This document shows, piece by piece, positions 1 through 8,334 of a DNA stretch of 32,575 nt. The position numbers and the translations under genes were made by a program. Numbering within the stretch: position 1 is the first letter of the stretch; the number at the start of each line of letters is the position of its first letter. Source of the DNA: Sulfurimonadaceae bacterium (GTDB lineage: Bacteria; Campylobacterota; Campylobacteria; Campylobacterales; Sulfurimonadaceae); the NCBI GenBank assembly GCA_016744575.1, contig JADGEC010000027.1, positions 1 to 32,575 of the forward strand, written 5' to 3'. Under the pieces are notes generated by a model. The model was not told the origin of the DNA, ran no database searches, and saw only the letters and a list, made by a program, of their open reading frames with translations.

Positions 1-235
1 CTATCATCTCTATACCGCTCATGACTGGCATCCCTATATCGGTGATGATCAGATCGAACTCACTCTGCTCATAGTTCTCAAGACCCATCTTGCCATTTAC
101 GCAGACAGTGATATTGTGAAAAAAGTGATAAAGTAGTTTAAGCGTAGCTATTCGGACTTCTATATTGTCTTCGACATAAAGCAGACGAAGATCTTTACTA
201 TTGTCTATTAATGATAGGACTCTATCTGTTTGCAT
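1..235 (-). CDS. Response regulator receiver domain protein (C-terminus outside window)
   Basis: The minus-strand frame from ATG at 235 runs to the window edge for 78 codons and reads as the first two thirds of a CheY-like receiver domain. An acidic pocket (Val-Glu-Asp, about residues 21-23) follows a hydrophobic strand, and a DLIITDIGMPVMSG segment holds the phospho-acceptor Asp and the conserved Pro. The start is backed by a strong AGGGAGG ribosome binding site just upstream on the minus strand. Receiver domains accept phosphate from a histidine kinase. What output domain, if any, follows cannot be seen. It lies downstream of murI in the same orientation but separated by 166 bases holding a 9-bp inverted repeat, so it may be transcribed independently. 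Confidence 0.85.
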   Translation of the reverse strand, partial: MQTDRVLSLIDNSKDLRLLYVEDNIEVRIATLKLLYHFFHNITVCVNGKMGLENYEQSEFDLIITDIGMPVMSGIEMI

Positions 236-287
236 CGTTGCCTCCCTCTATGATTTTATGCTACCCATATGTGGAAGAATAACATCT

Positions 288-322
288 CATCATCTGTCAA
301 ATATAACATTTTTCAGATGATG
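288..322. repeat. 9-bp perfect inverted repeat upstream of the response regulator
   Basis: CATCATCTG (288-296) and CAGATGATG (314-322) are perfect complements around a 17-base AT-rich spacer. The site lies about 55-85 bases upstream of the response regulator ATG (minus strand) and downstream of murI. No T-run follows on the minus strand, so an operator or a processed 3' end is as likely as a terminator. Confidence 0.4.
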
Positions 323-401
323 ATCATACCCTGTTTTAAGGGGTTTTTAATAGTGATGGATGGGAAGTTGCGTGATGTTTTGTTGCGTTTAAAAACAGTT
401 G

Positions 402-1151
402 CTAGTGTTGATCATAGAGCCATTTTTTTGCTACAGCTTTGAGTGCATCAGGGTTTTCTGAAGCGAAGAGTCTAAGCTTAGTATGATCGAAACGGTCTCG
501 AAAGTCGTAGTGTCGCTCGAGATACTCGACAATAGCCTCTCCAGAGTGGATCAAGAGGCTTTTCTTATCAAAATAGTCATCGATGGCATTGGCTATAAGT
601 GGGAAGTGCGTACATCCGAGGATAATGGCATCGGGTGTTGTAAGCTCACCAAAATAGTGGTGCAGGGTACTTTTGAGGATCTCACCCTCAAAGAGCCCCT
701 CTTCGACGATCGGTACGAAGAGACCGGTCGCTTTGGTAGTTACGTTGTTATATCCATGTCTTGAAAGTAGGGTGTCGTAAGCCCTGGAAGCTACGGTCGC
801 TTTGGTCCCGAGTACAAGTACATTCGCATCCTTATCAGCTAAAGCATTCTCAGCAGCGAGTATCCCAGGTTCAACGACTCCGATGATGTCAAAGGGAGCG
901 TGCTCTCGCATCTCCGTCAGTGCGTAAGCACTTACGGTGTTACAGGCTGTGATAAGAAGATCGATATCGAAATTTTTGAAAAACTCTATAGCTTCAAGGG
1001 AGTAGCGGATGATGGTGTTTTTGTCTTTGACCCCGTAAGGGACCCTTGCAGTATCGCCAAAGTAGACGATCTCTTCAAAAAGGTGATGTTCGAGCAGTGA
1101 TTTCACAACAGTCAGACCACCGATCCCGCTGTCGAAGACGCCTACTTTCAT
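402..1151 (-). CDS. murI: Glutamate racemase
   Basis: MurI interconverts L- and D-glutamate in the cytoplasm, supplying D-Glu for MurD in peptidoglycan synthesis. It is cofactor independent and uses two cysteines. The 249-aa protein has the family hallmarks: an N-terminal DSGIGG motif (D7), the first catalytic cysteine in ACNT (C70) and the second in GCTHFPL (C180, with H182). Length matches the family. The ATG is preceded by AAGG seven bases upstream on the minus strand. It starts 21 bases after the rho stop codon, so the two are almost certainly cotranscribed. Confidence 0.96.
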   Translation of the reverse strand: MKVGVFDSGIGGLTVVKSLLEHHLFEEIVYFGDTARVPYGVKDKNTIIRYSLEAIEFFKNFDIDLLITACNTVSAYALTEMREHAPFDIIGVVEPGILAAENALADKDANVLVLGTKATVASRAYDTLLSRHGYNNVTTKATGLFVPIVEEGLFEGEILKSTLHHYFGELTTPDAIILGCTHFPLIANAIDDYFDKKSLLIHSGEAIVEYLERHYDFRDRFDHTKLRLFASENPDALKAVAKKWLYDQH

Positions 1152-1172
1152 GCTTTGCCTTTTTTTACGCTT

Positions 1173-2489
1173 TTAGCCGTTGTTCATACTTTCGAGAAAC
1201 TCTTCGTTGGTCTGACTCTTCTGCATCGTCGTGTAGAGGAACTTAAGGGCCTCGATCTCGTTCTCCTGCTTATGGAGCATAGAACGAAGGATAAAGACCT
1301 TTTGCAAGATCTCCGGTCCGATAAGCAGTTCTTCTTTTCGGGTACCGGATTTTAAGAGGTCCATGGCTGGGAAGATCCGGCGATCAGCGATCTTTCTGCT
1401 CAGGACTACTTCAGAGTTACCGGTTCCTTTGAACTCTTCGAAGATCACTTCGTCCATACGACTTCCGGTCTCGATAAGGGCGGTCGCGATGATGGTGAGG
1501 CTACCTCCAAACTCGATATTACGTGCGGCTCCGAAGAAGCGTTTTGGTTTGTGTAGGGCATTGGCATCGACACCACCGGAGAGGACTTTACCACTCGATG
1601 GTGTGACGGTGTTGTAGGCGCGGGCAAGACGGGTGATGGAGTCGAGCAGGATGATGACATCCTTACCGATCTCGACACGGCGTTTTGCACGTTCTATCAC
1701 CATCTCGGCGACTTTCACATGGTTTTTAGCCGGCATATCAAAGGTCGAACTGTAGACTTCGCCTTTGACAGAACGCTCCATGTCAGTGACCTCTTCAGGA
1801 CGTTCATCAACGAGTAGGACCATCAGTTCAGCTTCTGGATGGTTTTGTGCGATGCCGTGGGCAATATCTTTCATCAACTCGGTCTTACCTGAGCGTGGCG
1901 GTGCGACGATCAGTCCGCGCTGACCTTTACCGATTGGGCAGAAGAGGTCCATCATCCGTCCGGCAAGCTTAGTCGGCTGGTATTCGAGTGTGAGCTGGTC
2001 AAGTGCATAAAGCGGTGTCAGGTTCTCAAAGAGTGGTCGTTTCTTGCTCTCTTCGGGAGGCATGTAGTTGATGGCTTCGATCTTGAGCAGAGCATAGTAG
2101 CGCTCCTGCTCTTTTGGCGGACGTACCTGTCCTGTGACCACATCTCCGTTTCGCAGGGCGAACTTACGGATCTGTGTACTGGAGACATAGGCATCATGAA
2201 GTGAGTCACTGAAGCTTTGGTCGATGGCGCGAAGGAAGCCGTAACCGTCTTGCATGATCTCAAGGATCCCGGTAAAGAGGATGAATCCTCCCTGAGATAC
2301 CTGCGATTTCAAGATCTCAAATATCAGGTTCTGACGTTTTAACTCATTACGCTCTTCGATCTTGAGTTTTGCCGCTATATCAAGAAGTTCACTGAGGCTT
2401 TTTGTACGGAGTTCTTCTACTGAGGGGCCTTTGACAGGCGTATGGGTACGGGATTTGGAGTTTTTGTTCGGGCGTGAGTTATCACTCAT
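1173..2489 (-). CDS. rho: Transcription termination factor Rho
   Basis: Rho is the hexameric RNA-dependent ATPase that releases RNA polymerase from untranslated transcripts. This 438-aa protein shows a short basic N-terminal extension, the Rho N-terminal helical domain (about 22-65), the cold-shock-like primary RNA-binding domain (about 67-125), and the RecA-type motor. The motor carries Walker [10 protein letters not shown] (about 196-204), Walker B VIILLDS (D283), the Q-loop/RNA-contact stretch around SGGVDANAL (about 304-312) and the conserved [19 protein letters not shown] region. The start has AAGGT six bases upstream. It is first gene of a rho-murI operon and is divergent from the deformylase-like gene. 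Confidence 0.97.
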   Translation of the reverse strand: MSDNSRPNKNSKSRTHTPVKGPSVEELRTKSLSELLDIAAKLKIEERNELKRQNLIFEILKSQVSQGGFILFTGILEIMQDGYGFLRAIDQSFSDSLHDAYVSSTQIRKFALRNGDVVTGQVRPPKEQERYYALLKIEAINYMPPEESKKRPLFENLTPLYALDQLTLEYQPTKLAGRMMDLFCPIGKGQRGLIVAPPRSGKTELMKDIAHGIAQNHPEAELMVLLVDERPEEVTDMERSVKGEVYSSTFDMPAKNHVKVAEMVIERAKRRVEIGKDVIILLDSITRLARAYNTVTPSSGKVLSGGVDANALHKPKRFFGAARNIEFGGSLTIIATALIETGSRMDEVIFEEFKGTGNSEVVLSRKIADRRIFPAMDLLKSGTRKEELLIGPEILQKVFILRSMLHKQENEIEALKFLYTTMQKSQTNEEFLESMNNG

Positions 2490-2644
2490 GTAGTACCTTG
2501 GACATTTGATTTTCTTAAAGTTTAGAAGTTAGATTGCAGAGATCTTTTGTGCTGAAAGTGCTTTAGTTGGACGTATTCTAGTGTATTGGTCAAGTAAATG
2601 TCAAGAAAGGTGTTGGATTCGCTATAGTTTGGCAATAATTTTTG

Positions 2645-2661
2645 TTATGATTCTCATTATA
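2645..2661. promoter_or_regulatory. Fur-box-like palindrome
   Basis: TTATGATTCTCATTATA (2645-2661) reads on the other strand as TATAATGAGAATCATAA, close to the classical Fur consensus core AATGATAATCATTAT with about three mismatches. It lies about 50 bases upstream of the 34-codon ORF at 2711 and overlaps a possible -10 (TATAGT, 2658-2663). Iron control of the downstream genes is an inference from resemblance only. Confidence 0.35.
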
Positions 2662-2710
2662 GTCTTTGGGAGTTGGTAATCTTAGGCCCAGAGAGATCAA
2701 GGAAAAGAAT

Positions 2711-2815
2711 ATGAAACATGTAACATTATCAAGACTAGAAGAGATGGAGCTGGAGATAACAAGTCAGCTCATTGACATAGATAGCCTATCTGATCTATTA
2801 GTGTTGGTAGCGTAG
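2711..2815 (+). CDS. 34-aa small ORF translationally coupled to the deformylase-like gene
   Basis: ATG at 2711 opens a 34-codon frame (begins MKHVTLSRLEEMELE, ends LLVLVA) whose TAG stop (2813-2815) is immediately followed by the ATG of the next gene at 2816. An AAGGA ribosome binding site lies 7-10 bases upstream of this small ORF, while the downstream gene has no clear site of its own, which argues that ribosomes finishing here restart on the large gene. The peptide is acidic and probably helical. I recognise no family. It may be a genuine microprotein, a coupling leader, or the degenerate front of an older longer gene. Confidence 0.5.
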   Translation: MKHVTLSRLEEMELEITSQLIDIDSLSDLLVLVA

Positions 2816-3634
2816 ATGGCAGCGGAACTATTAGTCTATCCAGATACACGTATAAGAGCGATCTCACAAGAGATCGACCGCTTTGATGATGAGGTGTTCG
2901 ATCTCATCGATGAGATGAAGCTGGCTATGGAAGTGCATAAGCTTGATGGGTTGGCTGCGATCCAGCTCGGTTATAAAGCTAAAGTCGTCCTGATCAAAGA
3001 TGAGAATGGTGATATCCTGGAGCTTATGAACGCCCGTGTCAGTGAGGCGGAAGACCCTGAGATGATAGAAGAGATCACACACTATTATCCGGGGATCACG
3101 GTCAACATCAACCGTTACAACAAGATCAAAGTCTCTTATCAGGATAGAGAGGGGACTTTCCGCTCACTACGTCCTTCTGTCGAACTTGGTCGGATGATAC
3201 AGCGAAAGATCGATTACACTTTCTCTGCTACCAGTATCCAAAAAGTCTCAAAAGATGAGCGAAAACGGATAGAGAAGCTTCTTGAGCAAGAGAATGGTCC
3301 GGTAGAGATCAGTTTTGAGAAGACCGTGAACTACCGTGACTATCTATATAAGACCATCAGGTACCTTCTGATCCTCGGATTCGCCTCACTACTTTTACCG
3401 TTTTTTATCGATTCAGAGACGACATTGGGTAGTCTTTATCTTTTTGAACAGGTACTCTCCGGTCTGCTTCTGGTACTGATCGTCACTTACTTCTTCTTTG
3501 CACAGTATGAGGCCAAACACCAGAAGGTCTGTACCTCCTGCCAAACGACGAACATCGCCGGTCTATCAGCCATCGCGCTGGGGGCACTGGTCGTGTTGTC
3601 TGGTATCAGCTACTTTTGGATGAACCCATCATAG
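2816..3634 (+). CDS. Peptide-deformylase-like membrane protein, catalytic motifs lost
   Basis: The first 145 residues of this 272-aa protein follow the peptide deformylase layout (start LLVYPDTRIRAISQEI, then DGLAAIQLG at 44-52), but the three active-site motifs are altered. GxGLAAxQ survives only partly. The EGCLS position reads HYYPGITV (89-96) with no cysteine. The metal-binding HExxH helix reads GRMIQRKIDYT (125-135) with neither histidine nor glutamate in place. It should not bind the catalytic metal. A charged linker follows, then three membrane segments (about 180-198, 207-229, 250-268) and a CxxC pair (C239, C242) between the last two. Known deformylases are soluble, so this looks like a repurposed fold tethered to the membrane, perhaps binding nascent N-termini. 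That role is inference. Confidence 0.7.
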   Translation: MAAELLVYPDTRIRAISQEIDRFDDEVFDLIDEMKLAMEVHKLDGLAAIQLGYKAKVVLIKDENGDILELMNARVSEAEDPEMIEEITHYYPGITVNINRYNKIKVSYQDREGTFRSLRPSVELGRMIQRKIDYTFSATSIQKVSKDERKRIEKLLEQENGPVEISFEKTVNYRDYLYKTIRYLLILGFASLLLPFFIDSETTLGSLYLFEQVLSGLLLVLIVTYFFFAQYEAKHQKVCTSCQTTNIAGLSAIALGALVVLSGISYFWMNPS

Positions 3635-3657
3635 CTGTAAGTGAGCTTTAGGAAATC

Positions 3658-4563
3658 GTGATGCAGCCAGAGATCATAGCCCTTATCTTTGATTTTGATA
3701 TAACGCTCTCTCCCGAGTTTCAGCAGCAGGTCATCTTTGATGCCTGGGGTATTGAGTCAGAACGCTTCTGGAGAGAGTCAAGAGAGAACATGCAACGTGG
3801 ATATGATATGGAGCATGCCTATCTTAAGAACTTCATCGACTACGGCCGCAGAGACGCTGCCTATGCTTTGACAAATGAGCGACTCTATGCATTTGGAAAA
3901 CAAGTAAAGCTGTATGATGGTCTGAGTAGACGCGGTGGAGCACACTCTGTCTTTGATGATCTTCAGGCGGTACTGGCACGTGATGAGTTTACCGAACATG
4001 ATATCAGACTAGAGTGTTACTGTGTCAGCGGCGGTCTCAAAGAGATGATCCGGGGTGCATTGGAAGTCAATGCGTTGGAGGGTTATTTTAAAGAGGTCTT
4101 TGCCTGTACGATGGATGAGGATGAGAGTGGAAGGTTGGGTTTTGTCAAAGAGACCGTCGGTCACACCATCAAGACACAGAAACTCTATATGATCGCTAAA
4201 GGGGTCTCTCCCGAGCAGGGGGATGACCCTTCCGATGTGAACGAAGTCACATCTAAGCTGCGGATCCCTTTTGAGAACATGATCTTTCTCGGAGATGGGC
4301 AGACAGATATCCCTGCGTTCTCACTGGTCAACAAAAATGGCGGTACATCCATAGCTGTCTACCGGGAAGAGAAGAGCGTAGATGGCACTATTGATGAGCA
4401 GAAGACACTGCGGACCTATGAGCAGGGATATAAGTTGGCGATAGAGTCAAAACGTGCCGAACAGCTTTTACCTGCTGATTACTCCAGCGGGAAACCGCTG
4501 AAGATGGCGCTGCTGGGTTATGTGGAGAAGATCGCTAAGAAAATCATCTCCAGACACTCCTGA
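3658..4563 (+). CDS. HAD-superfamily phosphatase
   Basis: A 301-aa haloacid-dehalogenase-type hydrolase. Motif I is FDFDITLS (nucleophile D12, general acid D14), motif II is the serine in CVSGGLKEM (S124), motif III is likely a Lys near 163-174, and motif IV is LGDGQTDIPAF (D213, D217). A helical cap of roughly 90 residues lies between motifs I and II. These enzymes dephosphorylate small metabolites or proteins, and the substrate cannot be read from sequence. It begins 24 bases after the deformylase-like gene and has AGGAA seven bases before ATG 3658. A second ATG (3661) follows directly. Likely same operon as the two preceding ORFs. Confidence 0.85.
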   Translation: MMQPEIIALIFDFDITLSPEFQQQVIFDAWGIESERFWRESRENMQRGYDMEHAYLKNFIDYGRRDAAYALTNERLYAFGKQVKLYDGLSRRGGAHSVFDDLQAVLARDEFTEHDIRLECYCVSGGLKEMIRGALEVNALEGYFKEVFACTMDEDESGRLGFVKETVGHTIKTQKLYMIAKGVSPEQGDDPSDVNEVTSKLRIPFENMIFLGDGQTDIPAFSLVNKNGGTSIAVYREEKSVDGTIDEQKTLRTYEQGYKLAIESKRAEQLLPADYSSGKPLKMALLGYVEKIAKKIISRHS

Positions 4564-4582
4564 AAGTATCGTGTCAGCTCTT

Positions 4583-4777
4583 TCAACCCACTACTTTGCG
4601 TACTAATATTTTGACCATCTTTGTAAGTATCCCGTTTCCATTATCTTTGAAAAGATAGACTGAACCTGATCCGTCTCTTCTGTCATCATCGTCTTGGGTC
4701 CCGACTATTACATCGGCACCGTCAATCACGACACTGTTTCCAAAGTGATCCTCAATCGCTCCATCTGACGCTGACAC
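4583..4777 (-). pseudogene. FG-GAP (integrin-alpha beta-propeller) repeat protein remnant
   Basis: The minus-strand frame (ATG at 4777 is arbitrary) encodes one and a bit FG-GAP units: SASDGAIEDHFGNSVVIDG, then DVIVGTQDDDD, then GSGSVYLFKDNGNG. This is the familiar pattern of an FG box, a hydrophobic strand, a Ca-binding-like acidic loop and a YLF strand. Intact FG-GAP proteins have many such repeats and a secretion signal. Here the frame is closed by a stop codon shortly upstream and drifts into unrelated residues downstream, so it is a relic. The rest of the 4564-5014 gap shows no other recognisable coding sequence. Confidence 0.65.
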
Positions 4778-5014
4778 TCTCTGTCTCTCACTACTGCTTA
4801 AGGTGATGATGACATCCCATATTTATTCTTAGACTTATCGAACATCGAGAGCCAGATAAAGGAGTCCTTGCTTTAGAGGATGCTCTTAATGGAGAAAGAA
4901 GTCACAGTGTCATAAGCACTATCATGTTTTAAACTAACTATAGGTGCTCTATAACAAAGCTACTCATTTATCAGGCTTAATGAAAAGATAATAGGTCATT
5001 CTTGATTTGCAACA

Positions 5015-5043
5015 TTCAAAATAGGTAAAAAGTGTGTTATATT
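5015..5043 (+). promoter_or_regulatory. Putative sigma70-type promoter of the chemoreceptor gene
   Basis: TTCAAA (5015-5020), a 17-base spacer and TATATT (5038-5043) precede the chemoreceptor. A start site near 5050 would exclude the upstream TTG codons at 5045/5048 and supports ATG 5069 as the true start. Confidence 0.4.
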
Positions 5044-5068
5044 ATTGTTGATAAAAAAGGGAGTTCGT

Positions 5069-7303
5069 ATGTTTAGAAATATGACGATCAATAAGAAGTT
5101 GAAGGTCATGGTCTCGCTTCTGGTCGGGGTCTTGCTTATCTATGCTGTTAAGATGTCTGTAGATGATCATGACGGGTATAGTGATGCGGTACAGACAGTC
5201 GAGATATCAAGGCTTTCGACCACGATGAGTGCGCTACTACATGAACTTCAAAAAGAGCGTGGCGCAAGTGCCGGTCTTCTTAGCTCAAAAGGAGCGAAGT
5301 TTAGTGATGTCTTGCCTCCGCAGCGGCGTATCACTGATGGGAAGATCGAACAGTTGAATACAGTGTATAGTGAGATCAAAGGTGTGTACAGTGAACAGGC
5401 CAGGCGCAGTATAGACCTTTCTGGACTTGAGGGGATGCGTAGTCGTGTCACCTCTTTAGAGATAAGCGTACAAGAGGCAGTGGCTTATTATACGGTACTG
5501 AACACATCCATAATAGATATGATCGCCAGCTTCTCATTGAATATAAAAGATCAAGATGCTCGTACGGCCTTTAACTCATTCTTGGATTTCATCAGTGCCA
5601 AAGAGCGTGCCGGGATCGAACGTGCCGTCGTATCGGGTATCTTTGCAAAAGACTCGGTCACCTCTTTTTTACGTACAAAGTTCATATCCGTGGTATCACA
5701 GCAAAGTGTCTTACTGCATCTATTTGAGACAACGGCCGAAGAGGCGGTCTTAGAGCAGTATAAGGGGATATTACGTGATCCAGCATTCATAGAAGTGGAG
5801 AGGATGCGGAGTATCGCATCGAGTAAGGATGAGGGATTTGGGGTCGATCCTGGGTACTGGTTCAAGACGATCACACAGAAGATCGATAAGTTGAAATGGA
5901 TGGAAGACTTGATCGCCGAAAGGGTCATAGATATTGCTGAAGAGCACAAACAGCATGCTGTGATGGCGGGAATCGCTACAACGCTCTTCTCTCTTGTGAT
6001 GATGATGCTTGCCATAAGTATTGCCAGGGGCGTGATCGTCTCTATTAATAGGGCTATTAAACGCCTGAGTTCTGTGATGGACCGTATTAACGAGGGTGAG
6101 CTCTCTATTGAGGTAGACCGCAGGAAGGTCAGCCGTAATGAGCTCGATGATATGACAAGGATGCTGGCACAGCTTGTCCATAAGATCAAGACACTTACCG
6201 AACGTATCAACAGCTCTGTCTCACAGGCTGCAGCGGGGGATTTTTCGTATGATCTCAATGAAGAAGGGCTCCAGGGTGATTTTGCAGAATCGATCCGCAT
6301 GGTCATACAGGGGATCGATGCGATGCGTGATGCCCATGAAAAACAGAAGCTTATCAATTTTAGCGCCAATATCCGCTCCATCGGTGATGTGGGAGAGGGA
6401 CTTTCACTTATGCGAGAGGAGATACTTGGCATCATAAACAATCTTAACGATGTCTTGAATATCACCCATACTACAAGTGGGCACTCTACGCAAAGTATTG
6501 GTGTAGTCCAACAGATATTGGAAAGACTGAACACGCTGACTGAACAGATCGCTGACAACAATACCTCTATAGAGAACCTCAATGAAAGAAACAGTGAGAT
6601 CACATCTGTAGTAGACCTTATCAAAGATATCGCCGATCAGACTAACCTGCTTGCACTCAATGCGGCTATTGAAGCTGCCAGAGCAGGAGAACATGGACGG
6701 GGCTTCGCTGTCGTGGCAGATGAAGTACGTAAACTTGCCGAGCGTACCCAAAAAGCCACTAGTGAGATCAGTGTCTCGATAAATACCATGAAACAGGAAT
6801 CTGGCTCGATTATGGAGAAATCTGAGGCGATGAACTCCCTTGCAGGAGAGGTATCTACCTCTGTAGGTGATTTTGAAGTGACTATGAACGAACTAAACAG
6901 TGGAGCCACAAAGATAGCCGAGACTATCGATTATACGGAGTCAGAAGTCTTTATCGTCCTTGCGAAGATCGATCACATCATCTTTAAATCCACCGCTTAT
7001 GATGCAGTCGTCGATGCAAATACGAGTGCGAAGTTTGCAAGCCATACTGAGTGCAGGCTAGGAAAATGGGTCGATACCACCGGAAAAGAGCGTTTTGGAA
7101 AGACTGCGAGTTTTAAGGAATTGACTAGACCTCATGCAGCGGTTCATACGACTGTTCATGAGAATATGGGATGCTTTAAAGATGATGATCGACGTTTAGA
7201 CAATGAAGAGATGATAGTAGATAATTTTAGATCGATGGAAGCCGCGAGTGATGAACTGTTTAAGTTATTAGACAAGATGAAAGATGAGAGAAGAGCCTCC
7301 TAA
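5069..7303 (+). CDS. Methyl-accepting chemotaxis protein with NIT sensor and CZB zinc-binding tail
   Basis: A 744-aa transmembrane chemoreceptor that signals through CheA/CheW. TM1 (about 12-29) is followed by a periplasmic nitrate/nitrite-sensing (NIT) domain recognised by [21 protein letters not shown]2 (about 295-318), a HAMP region, and a helical region. The MCP signalling hairpin tip includes [19 protein letters not shown] and [18 protein letters not shown]. The last about 110 residues form a chemoreceptor zinc-binding (CZB) domain with DHIIFK, CRLGKW and [10 protein letters not shown] supplying the His/Cys/His/His ligands. ATG 5069 is chosen over TTG 5045 because AAGGGAG lies six bases upstream. 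Its stop interlocks with that of the convergent epimerase gene. Confidence 0.93.
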   Translation: MFRNMTINKKLKVMVSLLVGVLLIYAVKMSVDDHDGYSDAVQTVEISRLSTTMSALLHELQKERGASAGLLSSKGAKFSDVLPPQRRITDGKIEQLNTVYSEIKGVYSEQARRSIDLSGLEGMRSRVTSLEISVQEAVAYYTVLNTSIIDMIASFSLNIKDQDARTAFNSFLDFISAKERAGIERAVVSGIFAKDSVTSFLRTKFISVVSQQSVLLHLFETTAEEAVLEQYKGILRDPAFIEVERMRSIASSKDEGFGVDPGYWFKTITQKIDKLKWMEDLIAERVIDIAEEHKQHAVMAGIATTLFSLVMMMLAISIARGVIVSINRAIKRLSSVMDRINEGELSIEVDRRKVSRNELDDMTRMLAQLVHKIKTLTERINSSVSQAAAGDFSYDLNEEGLQGDFAESIRMVIQGIDAMRDAHEKQKLINFSANIRSIGDVGEGLSLMREEILGIINNLNDVLNITHTTSGHSTQSIGVVQQILERLNTLTEQIADNNTSIENLNERNSEITSVVDLIKDIADQTNLLALNAAIEAARAGEHGRGFAVVADEVRKLAERTQKATSEISVSINTMKQESGSIMEKSEAMNSLAGEVSTSVGDFEVTMNELNSGATKIAETIDYTESEVFIVLAKIDHIIFKSTAYDAVVDANTSAKFASHTECRLGKWVDTTGKERFGKTASFKELTRPHAAVHTTVHENMGCFKDDDRRLDNEEMIVDNFRSMEAASDELFKLLDKMKDERRAS

Positions 7304-8334
7304 GAGAGGATAAGCTGATTCTTTTGGAAGCTGATCGGACTCTCGGTCGGCAGAGCCCGGTAGAGTAGTGGACTGTCGAGGTCAAGATAGCGAACAGTCT
7401 TCGGATAAGCCATGGCAAGATGCAAAGCAGCAGCGATGGAAGAGGGCCCTTCAAGCATCGAACCCAGCATACATCTGATGTCATGACTCTCACACAGCTT
7501 GATGATCTCCAATGCTTTATAGATACCACCGCACTTCATCAATTTGATGTTGATCATATGGGCTGCTTTACTCTCGATGACCTTTTTAGCATCTTCAAGG
7601 TCAAAGACACTCTCATCAGCAAGGATAGGGATCTTACTTCTAGCAGTGATCTGCTGCATACTTTCAAGTGCCTTGGCTGAGACAGGTTGTTCGATAAGGG
7701 TGATGTTCAGATCACTTATGGCATCAATGATCGTTAATGTCTCCTCTTCACTCCAGGCCTGATTGGCATCGATTAAAAGGGCAGCATTCGGTACGGCTTC
7801 TCTTACCGCTCTGATGCGGTCAGTATCAAGTCCATCCTGACCGCCTACTTTGACTTTTAAGATATCAAACCCATCAGAAACAGCACGCTTTGCGTCTTCA
7901 GCCATCTTTTGAGGATGTTTCAGGCTGATAGTGACATCCGTCCTAAGTTCTTGTACATTGCCGCCAAGATAGTCATAAAGTGGTCTCGCTACTTTTTGAG
8001 AGAAGAGGTCATAGAGGGCGATGTCGATGGCAGCCTTGGCACTGTTGTTACCTTCACAGCTTGTATGCAGGACCTTCTGGGCTTCATCCATCGAAGTAAA
8101 GTGATGGTGAAGCAGTCGTGGTACGATGAGCTCTTTGATGGCTGAGGTGATACTCTCAATATCCTCACCGGTAATAGCTTTTGTCGGAGGAGCCTCTCCA
8201 GTGCCAGTCAAGCCATCACTAGTATGTAGTCGGACTCGGACAAAAGTGACGGCATCAACGCGGCGAAGGGCCGTGATAAAGGGTGTCCGTAAAGGGATGG
8301 ACTCGTGCGTGATGGTGATATCGGTAATAGTCAT
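7300..8334 (-). CDS. L-Ala-D/L-Glu epimerase (dipeptide epimerase), enolase superfamily
   Basis: A muconate-lactonizing-subgroup enolase fold enzyme: N-terminal capping domain, then a barrel with KVKVGG (catalytic KxK lysine pair), the metal-binding acids in IDANQAW, LIEQPV and ILADESV, and the second catalytic lysine in [10 protein letters not shown]. Family members epimerise L-Ala-D-Glu from murein breakdown so it can be degraded or recycled. About 344 aa from ATG 8334. That codon overlaps the upstream TGA in an ATGA arrangement, which is preferred over ATG 8346. It forms an operon with the DUF819 membrane protein, which may import or export the substrate (inference). Stop codons of this gene and the chemoreceptor overlap. 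Confidence 0.88.
   Translation of the reverse strand: MTITDITITHESIPLRTPFITALRRVDAVTFVRVRLHTSDGLTGTGEAPPTKAITGEDIESITSAIKELIVPRLLHHHFTSMDEAQKVLHTSCEGNNSAKAAIDIALYDLFSQKVARPLYDYLGGNVQELRTDVTISLKHPQKMAEDAKRAVSDGFDILKVKVGGQDGLDTDRIRAVREAVPNAALLIDANQAWSEEETLTIIDAISDLNITLIEQPVSAKALESMQQITARSKIPILADESVFDLEDAKKVIESKAAHMINIKLMKCGGIYKALEIIKLCESHDIRCMLGSMLEGPSSIAAALHLAMAYPKTVRYLDLDSPLLYRALPTESPISFQKNQLILS

Noticed and set aside
300-352. Plus-strand terminator CCCT-N6-AGGG followed by T5
   Set aside because: The stem is only four base pairs and no plus-strand gene ends here.
2018-2263. 81-codon minus-strand ORF within rho and similar overlapping frames in all large genes
   Set aside because: Out-of-frame shadows of well supported genes, without ribosome binding sites or domains.
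5045-5068. TTG start eight codons upstream of the chemoreceptor ATG
   Set aside because: It would overlap the probable transcription start, and the good AAGGGAG site serves ATG 5069.
5551-6624. 357-codon minus-strand ORF inside the chemoreceptor gene
   Set aside because: Antisense shadow of a strongly supported coding sequence. The translation is low-complexity (Ser/Ile/Leu rich), with no domain.
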